A stretch of 64,000 bases of DNA from Cytospora piceicola (GCA_023375675.1 JALQBC010000075.1:1-64000); one strand, 5' to 3'; shown: positions 23,160 to 35,240, numbered from the stretch's first letter. Numbers and translations are program-made. The notes: a model not told the origin generated them from the sequence alone.

Positions 23160-24000
23160 CCTGCATACATACATGGATAAGAAAAGTGACAGTTCCCTAC
23201 GGAGTACTCGGAGGGCAATAACTATAGATCCCAGATAATCTTCCTATAACCACCCAGATTGTGCTAAAGTTCCAACACATATAGCTTGGTGTCGCAGATT
23301 CGCCATCCTAATTTCCGGAAAGGAGCCGACAAAATGCTCAAGATGCTGCTAAGCACTGCAGCCGATTGCCTATCTTAATGTACAGTTCTACTGTTCCAAA
23401 CATAAAGGATGCAGTAAGCCAACTCTACACATCCGGGTCTTCCAGATGCACGTCGATGGCTGCTACTTTAACAGACCGCAGAAGGTATGAAATCCTCACT
23501 TATATTCACAATTCTACGTTACCTTCCACCTCACAGCTGTGGAAGGCGGCATGGACAGCTCCTTCGCAATGTAAACACCCACTTTGATATCAGCAGGCTC
23601 TGCCGAACGAGGAGTAGGGCAGCTTTTCAAGAAGAATGGTATGCTGATAGTAACAGTCCGCTTATAGAGCCACCGCAACGATCACCCCGTCCTGTGCTAC
23701 ATCTTTGAGCTTCACGTATAAGTCATCTGACTCAATGATCGAGCTCAGGCTCTCAGCCTTTGACCCGTGAAGAAGAGCCATGCAGAAAGCCCGAAAACCT
23801 TCTCGTATGGGTGGCTGTGATCCGAGGTTATAGGTACCCCAGCTCGTGGTATGTTCACGCTGCTATCTGAGCATGTGATCCAAGTCGAAACGGCAACATG
23901 GTCTTCCCTGCTGATGATATGGTGATCATAACTGCCAATGACACCGATGAACCACCCTTGTTTCTTTGTGAAAGTCGGATTTTGTGCCAGTCTGTGATAA
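23160..24000. other. Intergenic, no recognised gene
   Basis: Only short overlapping frames (for example 23366-23587 and 23487-23708, plus strand). No domain or repeat was recognised. Confidence 0.45.
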
Positions 24001-25241
24001 TTACCTCAAGCAGACATAATCGCAGCACGGCTTCAGGTGCACTACCGCAAGTTCAAATTGGTCAGAAGCGCCGTGGGCATGCCTGCGGTCAGGATATCGT
24101 CGAGCAATGTCAGCCCATGGAGACATAAGCCGGTTTACGCCTCGGGGGCGGTTACAGTTTTGTCTCGCTGCGCTGTAGTGCTGCCATGTCACGTTGTCGT
24201 AGGTGGTCCCGTCGTAAAGAGGCACGTCAACTCTCTGCTCCAAGCAGAAGGTTCTTTTTGTTATCTGCGATAAAGACCATAAGTGCCTGCAGCGTGATAG
24301 CATCGCCACGCGGAACCTCCAGCCTCTCCCATTGTTTCGTGTAGAGTTGTATCTCCGGGCAGAGAAAGCAGTCTTGAAACGTCCAAAGGGACGAGAACCA
24401 TGGTACAGGCTCCTCAAACATCGGGCCGGCCATTGATCCGTCAAGGTGATCTGTGGCAGCGAAACTGCGTGCGGATGGAACGATGTCCTTCTCATCAATT
24501 CAATCGATGCCCTGGCTGCAGCCAAGACAACTGGCCACATATCGTGGACTTGCTCGACCACCACAGTCGAAATGATCTCTAATTCCCTGAGACCCAGCAG
24601 CATGGACTGCTGACGACGCCGTTCCAAGAAACCGAATCAGTGATCCACGCGATACACCACTGACATCCCCTGCAGATGTCCGCTTGCCTGCTAATATCCT
24701 GGTCCTTTAGTTTGCTCGTCTCAAGCTGAGGTATAGAGAACGAATCAAACGAGATGTATGGGAAGCCCAAGCCCTTGAAATGAAGGGGGAGATGTTGCAC
24801 CATGAGCATAGTGTTCTGAGAGACAGGCCATGGGACTATGTTGATATCGGCATATAAGCCAGGGACTCGTCAGCGGCCCCAGGTATGACTGATACACACA
24901 TATTGCGGGTATTCTGGTAGATCTTCAACAGTCACCGTGCGCTCCATCTCGGTATCCCAGAGGTAGTAAGGCCTGTCAGTAGCTTTGAAAGAATCATCTG
25001 TGGTCAGCATCTGTGCTTCGTTTAGCCAGACACGCGGGTAGCCATCCTCACTGGCAGGGGAGCGGATGGCGATAGAGGACCAAGTCAGATTGTACAGTAC
25101 CGCCTGCCGAGATCTGGTCACCCGCACATGATGTGATATTTGCAAGGTCACGCTGGTTGTGTAAGGCTCCCATGCTTTGGGGTGGAACTCGAGAAAGAAC
25201 AGCTTAAAGGCTGATACGTGATAGTTTGACTTGTTAAGCAT
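24001..25241 (-). pseudogene. Decayed HET-domain (heterokaryon incompatibility) gene
   Basis: The minus strand starts near 25241 and carries HET hallmarks in order: PQYVCISHTWGR, then after a TGA (24870-24872, where relatives have Trp) VPWPVSQNT and ISFDSFSIPQ. QDISRQADI and CQWCIAWITDS follow. The frame then shifts near 24620 to GLRELEIISTVVVEQVHDMW and again to EEPVPWFSSLWTFQDCFLCP and YTKQWERLEVPRGDAITLQA. HET proteins act in non-self recognition and can trigger cell death after hyphal fusion. This copy has one nonsense codon and two frameshifts, so it is very probably dead. The 5' end before 25241 and the 3' end are not defined. Confidence 0.7.
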
Positions 25242-28200
25242 AGCTATTTCCAGCGCCCACGGACATCTGGAGGCAGCCGCTTGTAACTTACCGGGGGAAG
25301 GGCCGTTGAGTTCTTCATTGCAGGGCCGGTCTACCGGCGCGCTGCTAACGGCAGGCTTATATCACAGTACTCAGCCTTCAGCCAGGAACTCAGGGTCTCG
25401 TATGAGCTAAGCTTGTGTATCGGGGAGCGTCGAAAGAAACGTCAAATCCTGACGAATAAGGGTGTCGAATTCGTTCCAGTCCGGTAAGATGGCGTTCCAC
25501 CCATGTGCCCTGCGATGGTGGTCTGGCTCAGGGCGCCCGAGATAACGATGCAGTTGGACCGCTAAAGGACGAATCGGCGATAAGCTTTTCAGTCATCGGC
25601 CTCTAGAAGGTTCCAGATTATGCTTCGCACCTTAAATATATCTCAGGACATTTGTATATACTCTGCAAGTGTTTCATTTGGTCGATTCTGACACATGATG
25701 TGAAGTGTTCTGCCTAGATTTAGGATCCTGTCGTCCGAGTTCGAATTGCAAGTCTGTCAACGGTTACATCAACGAAAGGCCTCGAGATCTACTGAAAGCA
25801 ATCTTAGTAATTCACATAATGAGGGCTTTTATTCCGACGAAATACAAATATAAGGGCGGCTTAGCAACTTTTGCATGGCAGATACCCCCGGCACACCTTC
25901 GAGCAAGAGCCCCCGTTGATACCCACATCTGACTTTCTCTCGAGAACGCGGATAATTATTGATTTCATCCAGGCAATGCTACGCGTCCCCCATAAAGACA
26001 TGGACAAAAGAGATTGCATGAAGCTTGACCCAGTCTAGTGGGCAGAGAATGGCAACCTCTTTGCTGTTTTGATGACCTCCGTAGTACGTCTACTAAACTT
26101 CAGTAGAGTGTCATATGGCGAGACACATGAGGTACCAGAATCGCTGATCATATCTTGCCTTAAGGAAAGGCATATTGGTCATTTCACACCCAAGAGATAT
26201 GGAAAACCCCGGGATGTGTAAGCTGCCCCTTACTAAGGCCCGAAATAAAGATCAAGCCCGTCCAGGGAAGCAAGAGCCTAGTCGGAAGGAGCCAGCCGTG
26301 TGTTTTCGGAATTGATCGGAGGAGATACAGGTTCCCTTATACTTTGGTTTCCGTAACGATCTTGAAAGCGGCGTCTTGTAGTCTTGTTCCGAAAAGAGAT
26401 GAGAACAAATTCGTTGTGGCGAGCAGTACACTGGTATGCGGCCTGTGCCAGGCCCGGGTAATTATCTCTCTTTCTAAGAGAACATGTATGAGTTTCCTCT
26501 TATATCTACGAACGAATTATTATGACCGGCTCGAGCTTGATATCTCTATGCTCGTCGAACTAATTTTTGCTATAACTAATTAAGTTCGTTAACTGTGGTT
26601 CGCATTATTAGGAGTAACGCTGAGGTTCTGAACATCTCGAGTCTCTGGCTATTCAGGAGTTGCAGCTATAGATGTGGTAGCTTGTCTCTCAATTTAAGTG
26701 GTAAAGTTATACTACGTATCGTTACCCAAGAGATGGAACCCGCCCGCCGCGACTGACTCTTCGCCCTATTTCGTTGTCACAATATGCTCGTTCCTGGCAA
26801 TAGCTTCATCGATTGTACTATAGACATAAGTATTGTAAGCTGTTGCGCTCTTGCAAGTTTCGTAACAGTAATGAAGCCGAGATTTGCGGTCCGGGTGTGA
26901 TCATTATTACCCAGGTTCTTGACTAGTTTTGATTCGGAATATCCGAGGCATGGAGATATTAGGCTGATTGCCTGTGACTCTGGTGGAGTGTTGAGTCATG
27001 GTGAATGCTCCACTCACTGAGGTGTAGTCCTGAACGTGGTCCATCTCGAGGAAGAAGACAAACAGCTGTTGGGCACCTGTCCGAGTGAGATGCGCGCGAA
27101 GATCCCGGCACAAGAAGGAGGTGGGTTCGAAGGACATCAGAGGTAAGTTGTCTCCGAGAGCTTAGCCGGTAGAGTTCCTCACGATGAAGAAGACTCAGGT
27201 TCTGTAGTTCCACACGTGGCACTTGCAACCAAAGAGTTCGTCGTACATGTCGACACAAGGGCGAAGACCCACGGAACTCTAAGCTTGTCGCACAATATCT
27301 TGTATCTTGCCTGCCCATAGTGAAGCAACAAGGAGTAACATATAAGCTCGGCTTTCTGTAATGTCTCCGTTTGAAAAGTAGGACGAGAGTATAACCAGAG
27401 TTATATGGACGGGTGGTCCCACTGAACGATCCTGTATTGGCTTCGGGAATTATGAAGAGGTCTCTTAGAGGAGAGGAATATAGCCTGATGGGCCGCACAA
27501 TAGCACGAGAAACGAGGAGATCCCTGAGCCTTCTTGAATGGTCCCTCATAACAGTGTCTTAAGTTGTCTGTCGAAATTTATGTGGTCTTAGGGCGCAGAG
27601 TAATAGAATCAGAAATTATATAGTGGTAAGACGGGGCCAAGAATACGTAACAAGTCTGTAGGACTCTGGGCAGAAGTATGGGCGAAATGCGTGGGTTTAA
27701 ATAACTCGATTTCGCAGAATTGAGTTACTTGTCTCAAGTGCTTACTGCGGAACTACATGATTGCTTACGGCGGCTATCATCTTGTTTGAATTGCCATATT
27801 TGCTCCATCTTCAATGTTCGAGGCCATCACGATTTTCCGATCGGGTAATTACCACCACTGCGCATCTCACAAGGTGTTTCTCCGTGTTGCAAGTTGTATA
27901 ATTATTGGCATATTATATTTGCATACCCGCGAGCAGGATATATCTTTTGGAGGGCAAAGCTCGGGTTTCCGCCTCCGGTTCGCCTAAGCAATGTAAGTCA
28001 ATCAAGCCGTTCTGAAATGGGGACACCTTCCACCTATTGTCACTGGTTCTACGTGACTATTGTCATAAAAGTACATAGTAACATATACAGTCAGTACTGA
28101 AGAAAAGTCCAACACTGAGCCGTACATCGTAAGGGTGGTACAAGTTCTCCAGGGCTCTCAATTTAGCTAAATGACTCAACCTGACAGTTCAATTCTGTAT

Positions 28201-29000
28201 GCTGTTCATACGCGGGTGTACATATATATGTAGTCTGTAAATTCTGATCATCGAACTTACTTCTCAGGATGAACATGTAGCATGCCATTATTGAGTGCAC
28301 CAATCAAATAACTTGTATGCGATGTGTCTTGATCGAGAGAGCATGAGTGACGAAGACTACAATTGTATTAGCCGGAGACGGAGACGGAGACGGAGCCATC
28401 TTGAATTGATACGAAACCAGTCGATCCTCGCGGTTCAGGACTTTTTAAGGGTATTTAATAAAAATTATTTCGGAACATCAATCCAGATGTTTTGGTAAAT
28501 TGGCTGGTAAATCGTGATGAGGTCATTGGTAGCTATCATTGGCTGGCGGGTGGCTAGTGTGATCGATTAGACCTACACAGTAAAAACCCCACACCAGCCA
28601 AAGTTGTCATACAAAATTGGCCGGTTCAGGGTAACCGTCAAAGTTGCCAGTTGATGGGCCCTTGGAATTCCCGGTCGCCATGTAGAGCTATATGAATTGA
28701 AAAAAAGTCTATCAGACTATTTCGGGTCTCTAGAAGACGATTCCGCATTTATATTCCCATATTTCCCACTTTGCTGCCGTTGAGGTTGTCGTTAAGGACT
28801 GGGAGGTATGGAGATACTTCGTTGTCCTGCACAGTGCGAACCGTGGCGAGTCTTGCACCAACAGAACCTCTGCCTGATGATGTGCCAAAACGTCCCAAAA
28901 CCGAGGATTACATCTCAATTAAGATAACATACGATTTCTCTTCCAGTTGACAGTGGTTGCAGGTGTGTTGGACTTGATGTGTTGGTGAAGATTCTTGGAA
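25242..29000. other. Intergenic; possible unassigned decayed coding near 27 kb
   Basis: No supported gene. Minus-strand frames at 26907-27137 and 26959-27549 look partly protein-like (for example TRTGAQQLFVFFLEMDHVQD) but switch frame and match nothing I recognise. They may be another decayed gene. A GGAGAC run lies at 28374-28394. Confidence 0.4.
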
Positions 29001-29035
29001 AGGTACATGTGTTGTTGCTGTAGTTGTACTTAGAG

Positions 29036-29047
29036 CCCCCCCCCCCT
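29036..29047. repeat. Homopolymer C run
   Basis: A run of about 11 C lies upstream of the protease gene. Similar C runs occur near 8668, 9757, 50344, 59570 and 63507, all on the plus strand. Confidence 0.7.
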
Positions 29048-29246
29048 TTGCCCACCCGAGAGCCCCAAACCCGAACCCTGAGACTCACCCTTCCCTCATT
29101 CTCTCCTTCTTCCTTCTTCCTTCTTTCCACATTTCCATTTGCTTGCACGCATCACGAAACAATCGACTCGGCACAATCGACGCCTCAATACACCTGCATC
29201 CATACGCACACTCTCCTCTGTCGTCCCTTTGTCAAACTACCTTTGT

Positions 29247-32200
29247 ATGCCCTTTAGAAGACCACCTGTGGCTGGCTCCATGACCCCGACTCCGACTCCG
29301 ACTCCGACTCCGACTCTCATGTCTACGGCCACGGCCACGCCCATGCCCAGGCACGGTCTCGGTCGCAGGCCCAGCACCAGAGCGCAGACTCAACGAGGAG
29401 GAGGAAAAGGGCTACAAGCCGGCCTCGAGCAGCCCGTTGCGACTGTCGGTCAGCGACTACAGAAGCTCGTAGAGAAACTCGATGTACTTGAGGTGGCGGA
29501 CAAGGATTTATGGGATGCCTAGGAGTCTCTCACCTTCCACTTAGAGGAGACGCAAAGGAGATACATCTACAGTCGGCAGCAGCAGCAAGAACAAGAGCAA
29601 GTGCAGGACGGTCAGAGTCGAGGTGAAGAAGAAGAAGAAGTGGAAGAGGAGGAGGAGGAGCAGGATCAATTGGGCAGTATCGAAGGCGACGAGCTGGATG
29701 CTGCCAAAACACCATTTCCCATCTGGATCCAGGAGCAGTTGTCGCAAGAAAAGCTCATCAAGATCCTCGACAAGGCATGGAGGACCTCCCTCGACGCTCT
29801 CGGCGTACGCATTCGCCGTGACCTCGACCTTCTCACCGCTAGGCTGAGCTGGCCGTCGCCCCTCTACTACTTTCTCTACTTCAACGGCGCGCTCGCAACC
29901 CGAGCCACGATACGCCTGCTCAAGGCTCTCGACTTCGATACTGGCGGCGGCGACGACTACTATACCGACTTTCACGAACTTTATGTCGCCGTATGCCAGG
30001 CCCGGGATACGCGATGGCTGGCCCGGGTGAGACATTGTGGCCGCGGGCAGCTCTTTCGAGATCTGACCGATCGGAAATTCATCCCAAAGGATGTCACCAA
30101 TTGTCTAGGTAAGTCGAGTCGAATGCATGGATCCCCTTTCTTCTCGCCCTCGCCCTCGCCCTCGCCCTGACTGGACTTTGGCTGACCATCTCCGCTCGTC
30201 TCTCAGGAACCGATGGACATGACACTGAAGCCGAACTTGAACATGAAGCTGTAAATGAGGAGCAACCTGGCGGGACTGACGAGGAGGAGGAACTGGGACG
30301 ATGTCATTCCCTCGACCTCGACCTTGACCCTGATCCCAGCAGCATACAAGACGATCTTCCCGATCTTCCCGATCTTCCTAGGCCCCCCTGGTCTCCCAGA
30401 AACCACGCCGCATCTATGCGTTTGTCCCATTCCTCGCCCATTTTGCCACCATACAACTTGGTTCCCAACCTACGGCGGACAACACCTGAGAACAAGAACA
30501 TGACGGCTGTGACTTCCAACGACACACCTCGGCCTCCCCCACCTACCCGATCTCAACAACAACAATCGCCACTCCAGATAGGTCCACAGGATCCTGATGG
30601 TAAACCCCAAGCGTCGGTGAAGCAGGAGCGGAAGCGAAAGTGGTCAGAGGGGGATGGCCGCGATACTCTCTCTCATGTTCTGTCCTCGGTCGTGTCTTCC
30701 CCTGTTGGTAACGTTACAGCGGAGGAGAAGGAAGCTTCACTATGGCCGACCAAGAGAGCACGAGCGGACAAGACGCATCAGCTACAACAACGACAGCAAC
30801 AACAACCAGTCCTTGAAGCCGACCTACCCGGTACATTGAGGCGACAATTCGCCGGTAGCATTATGATCGAGACCAGCCGTAGCCACGAAGAAGACGACAA
30901 CATTAGCAACACTGCGGCAGATAATCCGGTAGACAACAGTTACTCCGATCACCTTGCTCTGGCCGCTCAGAGACTCTGGTCGCCGACTGTCCTGGACGAG
31001 CAGCTGCAGATCCTGCAGGACGACAGGGAGGAACTCAGAGACCCCCTCATCAACCTCATCTCAGCCTTCGCCCTTGCATGCCGGCCCGATATCATGGTAC
31101 TGGACTCAACCAACCTCGCCTGGCTATCCCAGGGGCCAAAAGGCAGTGCAGAGAGAGAAGCGGGAGGGAACGGCGGTGAAGCATCTCCCAGAACCGCCCA
31201 GCAGCCCGCAGCTATGCTCCAGATCCGAGATGTGTTGCAGCTGCCAGATAAGTCACTCCACCCGCCAAAGATATTCTTCGGCTACAACAAGGAACACCAC
31301 TGGCGTGCCGTCCTTATAGATATCCCCTCCAGGACTATCGCCGTCGCCGATCCGATCAAGCCAGACCTTGTTCCGCCGCAACATTTCATCCAAGACCTCG
31401 AGGACGAGTCCGGCCTTCTTCAGACCCTATTCGGCGGATCTAACAACACCTCCTCCTCATCGCTATTATGCAGCCCGTCGCAATGGACTTGCACGAGTCT
31501 GGATATTCCAGCGCAAGCAGCACATGATTCGGTCAACTGTGGCATCTACGTCTTGGTTACAGCTCTCTCACTAGGTTCAAGCCAGAGCCCACCCAAGTCG
31601 CTTGACCCGCATATATGGCGCAGGCTTTTCAGAGCGCTGCTAGAGCCTATAGAGGGCGGCGTCACATTGCATTCGCTGCTGGCCAAAGAGAAGGTGTTTG
31701 ATATACTGCCCGAGGAGATGTGCTCGGATACTATGCCAGTGCCCCAGCACGGCCAGATGATAGCCGATGTCGTTCAGGCACTCGCCCGCTTTGCCCGAGA
31801 TAAAGTGCCCGGTAGTAAGAAGCTACAGGGACATATAGACTCGTTAGACAAGGTCCTCGATCAGGTGCGGCAGGCGGACACGATAATCACCGCCTTAGTA
31901 CTAGCAGGGGCCGGCTGCTGCACCGAACTAGAGCGGACGGCGCGTGAAATCAGGGACAAGATAGAGGAAAGGAAAAAGCTCCTCGCTGGACTACAGGGCT
32001 TGAAGTTCTTCGGGTGGTCGACGGCAATGGCTGCCCAGTGTGCCATTGAGACTCGAAATGTGAACAGCCTGTTGAGGATAGTGGAAAGAAGGCACGCGAT
32101 CCTGGTTGGAGGTAATGAGCATCTGGAGGGGCTCGCTGCAGGTGTGCGCTATGTGATTGTGGAACTGGAGGCCAGGGTCAAGGCCTGCCGTGCCGCACAC

Positions 32201-32251
32201 GAAGCCATTGCGCTCCTCAGTGTCATTGCTATTCCAGCAAAGACAAACTAG
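29247..32251 (+). CDS. Ulp1-like (C48) cysteine protease gene, two exons, one in-frame TAG
   Basis: Exon 1 is 29247-30108. A 98-base intron (30109-30206, donor GTAAGT, acceptor CTCAG) follows, then exon 2 at 30207-32251. The join keeps frame and gives 968 codons. The start ATG follows a pyrimidine-rich leader. The N-terminal part has a TP repeat, an acidic coiled segment and a conserved-looking block (WPSPLYYFLYFNGALATRAT). Exon 2 holds a basic/disordered linker (ERKRKW) and then the C48 protease core. In that core HHW (31295-31303), Asp in VADP (31349-31351), Gln (31514-31516) and Cys in NCGIYV (31538-31540) form the expected His-Asp-Gln-Cys set. A helical C-terminal region follows. Such proteases remove SUMO/ubiquitin-like modifiers or process partner proteins; the substrate here is unknown. 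Codon 92 is TAG (29520-29522), probably from CAG. Splicing of a 39- or 54-base piece ending at that TAG would keep frame, but both are very short. The gene converges on the nuclease-like gene 280 bases away. Confidence 0.7.
29285..29315. repeat. GACTCC hexamer repeat inside the protease gene
   Basis: Five copies of a 6-base unit encode the threonine-proline repeat near the N-terminus of the protease frame. The length is a multiple of three, so changes in copy number would not break the frame. Confidence 0.8.
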
Positions 32252-32315
32252 ACCGACTAGCTAGTCAAGTGACTGAGTGTAGCTGACTGGAGTCGATGTC
32301 TCGAAACCAAGAAAA

Positions 32316-32351
32316 TAGTTGGATGGATGGATGGATGGATGGATGGATGGA
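32316..32351. repeat. GGAT tetranucleotide microsatellite
   Basis: About eight copies of GGAT/ATGG lie in the short convergent spacer between the protease and nuclease-like genes. Confidence 0.9.
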
Positions 32352-32530
32352 GGGAAGTTATTCTATATGGTCACCGCAACACTGAATTATCGAGCTACAC
32401 AATTTCTGTAGACGCTTACACCGTGATCATCCATAATGGTACGATCGATACCTGATCTGCTACTTCTCAAGGCCATTTGCACGCGACGGGACCAGACGAC
32501 GTTATTCAGAACCATGATAAGACACTTCTG

Positions 32531-34408
32531 CTACGCTTTTAAGCACTTGATAACCCAGTCCCGGAAGGGCCCTTCTACCCACCCGACGAGAAGCCGCAGC
32601 ACACTGAGCAAGGCATATGCTTCCGCTAAGCTTCCTGTGCCCCCGATCTTCAGGGGACCATATACGCGCGTGTCCACCGCGCTATGCACCGCAAACCACA
32701 ACTCCCACGACTCGTCCACGGCCAGTATCAACGGCACAGCAGGGAGCGCCTCGGACGACGGTGAGAACGCAGTGACGCGCGCAAACCACGAGGACACCCA
32801 GATACCCAGCTGGGCCTGGGCCTCGGCATACCGCTTGGTGTCGACCTTGGTCTCGATGAAGACGCCGGCGGGGTTCAGGCACAGGGGGGCAAAGGTTGTG
32901 TTGTTGAAGGTGGGCACGTCGGGCAGGCGCGACACGAAGATGGCCATACGCCGGGCGAGACCTTCGAGTTTGATGTTGTCGCCGTCATCGTCACCGTCAT
33001 CGTCGTCGCAGTCGGAGTCGGCCAGATGGAGGACCATAGCGAAGTCGACCATCTTGCTCTCAGGGTTGCCACTGCTGCCGCCGCTGCCCACGCCGGGGGC
33101 TAGTGATAGGTCCAGGTTAGTGTCAGCTGTGGTCGGCACGAACGATTTGGCGATCTTAGCGCGCGTAACGTTCTCTATGCCGACGGCCGCACCAGAATGC
33201 CCGCACTGCGGTACAGCCAGCTCCAGGATACGGTCATGGATACGTGCGTTCCACGCCGCCTCGGGGCGTGGGCTGGCCTTGAATGCGCCGGTGCTGGAGA
33301 CGATAGAGCGGAGCTTGGAGAGCTCGGCGTGTAGGTCTAGAAGGAGGAGGGTCTTGTCGACAGTGCGGCCGCCGGTACGCAGCGTATCCATCCCCAACAG
33401 GACAGAGGCCTCGCTCACCTCCTGCTCGCTGACAGGCCGTGGCGGCCGCGCCGCGAAGAAGTGTGCGTCGGCCTCGGCGTCCAGGCCTAGCTCACCTTGC
33501 AGGATGGGCTGCAGCTCGAGGGGGAGGAATCCCCGACGAGAAACGGTGACTATGTTGATGCGCCGGAACAGCTCTGACACGGCGGCGCCGCCTGTGGTCT
33601 GGAGTGCTTTGCGCAGGTCGCCCACCGTGCTGTGCAGCCAGCGGACAGGCTTCTCGAGCCTGAGCAGGTCGTCGGGGCCCTTGACGGGGCTGCTGGACCG
33701 TGATGCCGCCGAGGAGGATGCCGGGCCACGGCGTGACGACTGGGAACCGTGATATGAGCTTGTTTTGCTGAGTGTGAGCTGACGGGTGAAGGCCGAGGAG
33801 GATACGGGCGGCGACAGCGGCGGCGCGTCGCTGATAACTTGTCGTCCTCCTCCTCTTCCTCTTCCCTTCCCCTTCCTTGTGAATGTCGTTCGATAGGCAG
33901 CAGCAGAAGCTCGTGGCGTGGCCTGAGAATCGTCGCCAAGTAGAAGATCGTCCTCGTTGTCGTTGTCGTTGTCGTTGACGTCCTCGTCCTCGCCTCTGCC
34001 CTCGTTGTCGTCCTCTGTAACCATTACTCCCACACCATCCATCTGGGAAGCCAGTTCATCTTCCGACTCCAAGATTGCTGCTGCGCCAGCGTCAGCGTTG
34101 GTCCTCCGTCGCTTGGCCGGGCTGCTCATGATCTGTTCTGTCAAGCCGCCGTCTCGACGGGCATTGGAGTAGGGGTCGAGTTCGACAAGCCGCCGTCGTG
34201 CCGGTCGTTTTGTTGGTTGTTGCAGTGACCGCGGCCGCAAATCTCGACTTCCGGTAATGTCCACGCCCACGCCCACGCCCACGCCAACTGGCACTGATGA
34301 TGGCGATATGCTGCTGGATGCCGGAATACGGCAGCGCGTTGGTCTTCCGCAATGATGAGAATATGCGTTAAGATCGTCAAGCCAGCCTTGAACTACCTCG
34401 GGACCCAT
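32531..34408 (-). CDS. PD-(D/E)XK nuclease-like protein (625 residues)
   Basis: One uninterrupted minus-strand frame. The N-terminus MGPEVVQGWLDDL is typical of fungal proteins annotated with the PD-(D/E)XK nuclease-like domain (Pfam PDDEXK_12). Next come a disordered region with a VGVG repeat, a nuclear-signal-like SSPAKRRRTN, acidic runs and a basic GKGRGRGGGR segment. The C-terminal half is the domain. It has a Leu-rich helix region (TVDKTLLLLDLHAELSKLRS), the Asp of MVDFAMVL (33044-33046) and the E-x-K of FIETKVD (Glu 32852-32854, Lys 32846-32848), then YAEAQAQLGIWVSSWFAR. The catalytic Asp, Glu and Lys are present, so nuclease activity is possible but unproven for this family. It is intact and convergent with the Ulp1-like gene. 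Nuclear location is inferred only from the basic motifs. Confidence 0.85.
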   Translation of the reverse strand: MGPEVVQGWLDDLNAYSHHCGRPTRCRIPASSSISPSSVPVGVGVGVGVDITGSRDLRPRSLQQPTKRPARRRLVELDPYSNARRDGGLTEQIMSSPAKRRRTNADAGAAAILESEDELASQMDGVGVMVTEDDNEGRGEDEDVNDNDNDNEDDLLLGDDSQATPRASAAAYRTTFTRKGKGRGRGGGRQVISDAPPLSPPVSSSAFTRQLTLSKTSSYHGSQSSRRGPASSSAASRSSSPVKGPDDLLRLEKPVRWLHSTVGDLRKALQTTGGAAVSELFRRINIVTVSRRGFLPLELQPILQGELGLDAEADAHFFAARPPRPVSEQEVSEASVLLGMDTLRTGGRTVDKTLLLLDLHAELSKLRSIVSSTGAFKASPRPEAAWNARIHDRILELAVPQCGHSGAAVGIENVTRAKIAKSFVPTTADTNLDLSLAPGVGSGGSSGNPESKMVDFAMVLHLADSDCDDDDGDDDGDNIKLEGLARRMAIFVSRLPDVPTFNNTTFAPLCLNPAGVFIETKVDTKRYAEAQAQLGIWVSSWFARVTAFSPSSEALPAVPLILAVDESWELWFAVHSAVDTRVYGPLKIGGTGSLAEAYALLSVLRLLVGWVEGPFRDWVIKCLKA

Positions 34409-34611
34409 TCCATTAGTTCCTTGATGTATTCCAGCGATGGAGTTTAGGTTTAGTTGTGGATAGTGGTGGGTTTCAATATTGATATATTAAGTGAGTGAGT
34501 GCGTGTGTCTGTCTATCACATGTGTTTATTTTAATGTTTTTGCCCTGACGTCATATTTGTCCTCGGTTGTTCCGGCAACAGCCGGCCGTTTTTTTTGGTG
34601 GGGACAGTTTG

Positions 34612-34626
34612 TTAGGGTTAGGGTTA
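34612..34626. repeat. Interstitial telomere-type repeat TTAGGGTTAGGGTTA
   Basis: Two and a half copies of the canonical fungal telomere unit TTAGGG lie exactly at the boundary between normal-composition DNA and an AT-rich block. It may mark a former chromosome end, a break healed by telomerase, or a transposon insertion hotspot. Confidence 0.75.
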
Positions 34627-35240
34627 CCTGTAGTGACTAGTTATTACACAGCAGCAGGAAATTAAAGCCAGGTTACAAAATTAACTTTAACATATGTTTA
34701 ATATCAATCGTACTATATATAATTGACCTTGGTATAGGATAATATATAATTAGGTTAAGTAGTTATATTAATATAATGTAAGTTATAGTTTAAGAGGCTT
34801 ATATGTCTTCTACCCCTTTAGGTTAAACAGTATTGACTGCAATAGTTAATATAACATAAAGTCTACTGTAATTGCTAGAGGTAAAAAGTGTAATATTCAC
34901 CTAAATATATGTTTCTTGTACTCTGAACTTTCTTTCTCTTTTAACATTTTCCTATTTTGAAGAGATATTTCAATGTCTAACGTTTGCCCCCACATTATCT
35001 TTTTGTTTACCGTCTTTTTGTATCTTGTTCTATTCAGGTCAAAATCTGCGGCATGGCAAAGACTCCAAAAGCTCAGTATACATAGTTTCTGGGCCATATT
35101 TCCAATGGTTTTGAAAGCTAGAATTACGCTGAATTCTAAATTTGATCAGACTTCCGATTTACAAACTCATGTACAACTACGGCCGTCTATCCACTACGTT
35201 CTCAAGTATATAAGTATATAAGTATGCTTGTTCCTCGGAG
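34627..35240. other. AT-rich, RIP-like block without a gene
   Basis: AT-rich sequence with many TATA/TTAA stretches, strongest at 34670-34870. A short plus-strand frame at 34973-35221 has a hydrophobic start but no recognisable domain. It probably contains a degraded mobile element. Confidence 0.55.

Noticed and set aside
25738..25752. GTTCGAATTGC resembling a tRNA B box
   Set aside because: No matching A box, acceptor stem or anticodon arm could be formed around it.
26907..27549. Second HET or other enzyme gene on the minus strand
   Set aside because: The protein-like texture is weak, frames switch repeatedly and no diagnostic motif was found.
32436..33752. Plus-strand 438-residue frame
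   Set aside because: It lies opposite the PD-(D/E)XK nuclease-like gene and has a serine/arginine shadow composition; the minus-strand frame carries the recognised domain.
34973..35221. Small membrane protein in the AT-rich block
   Set aside because: Hydrophobic frames are common in AT-rich RIP-like DNA, and the downstream half shows no conservation signal.
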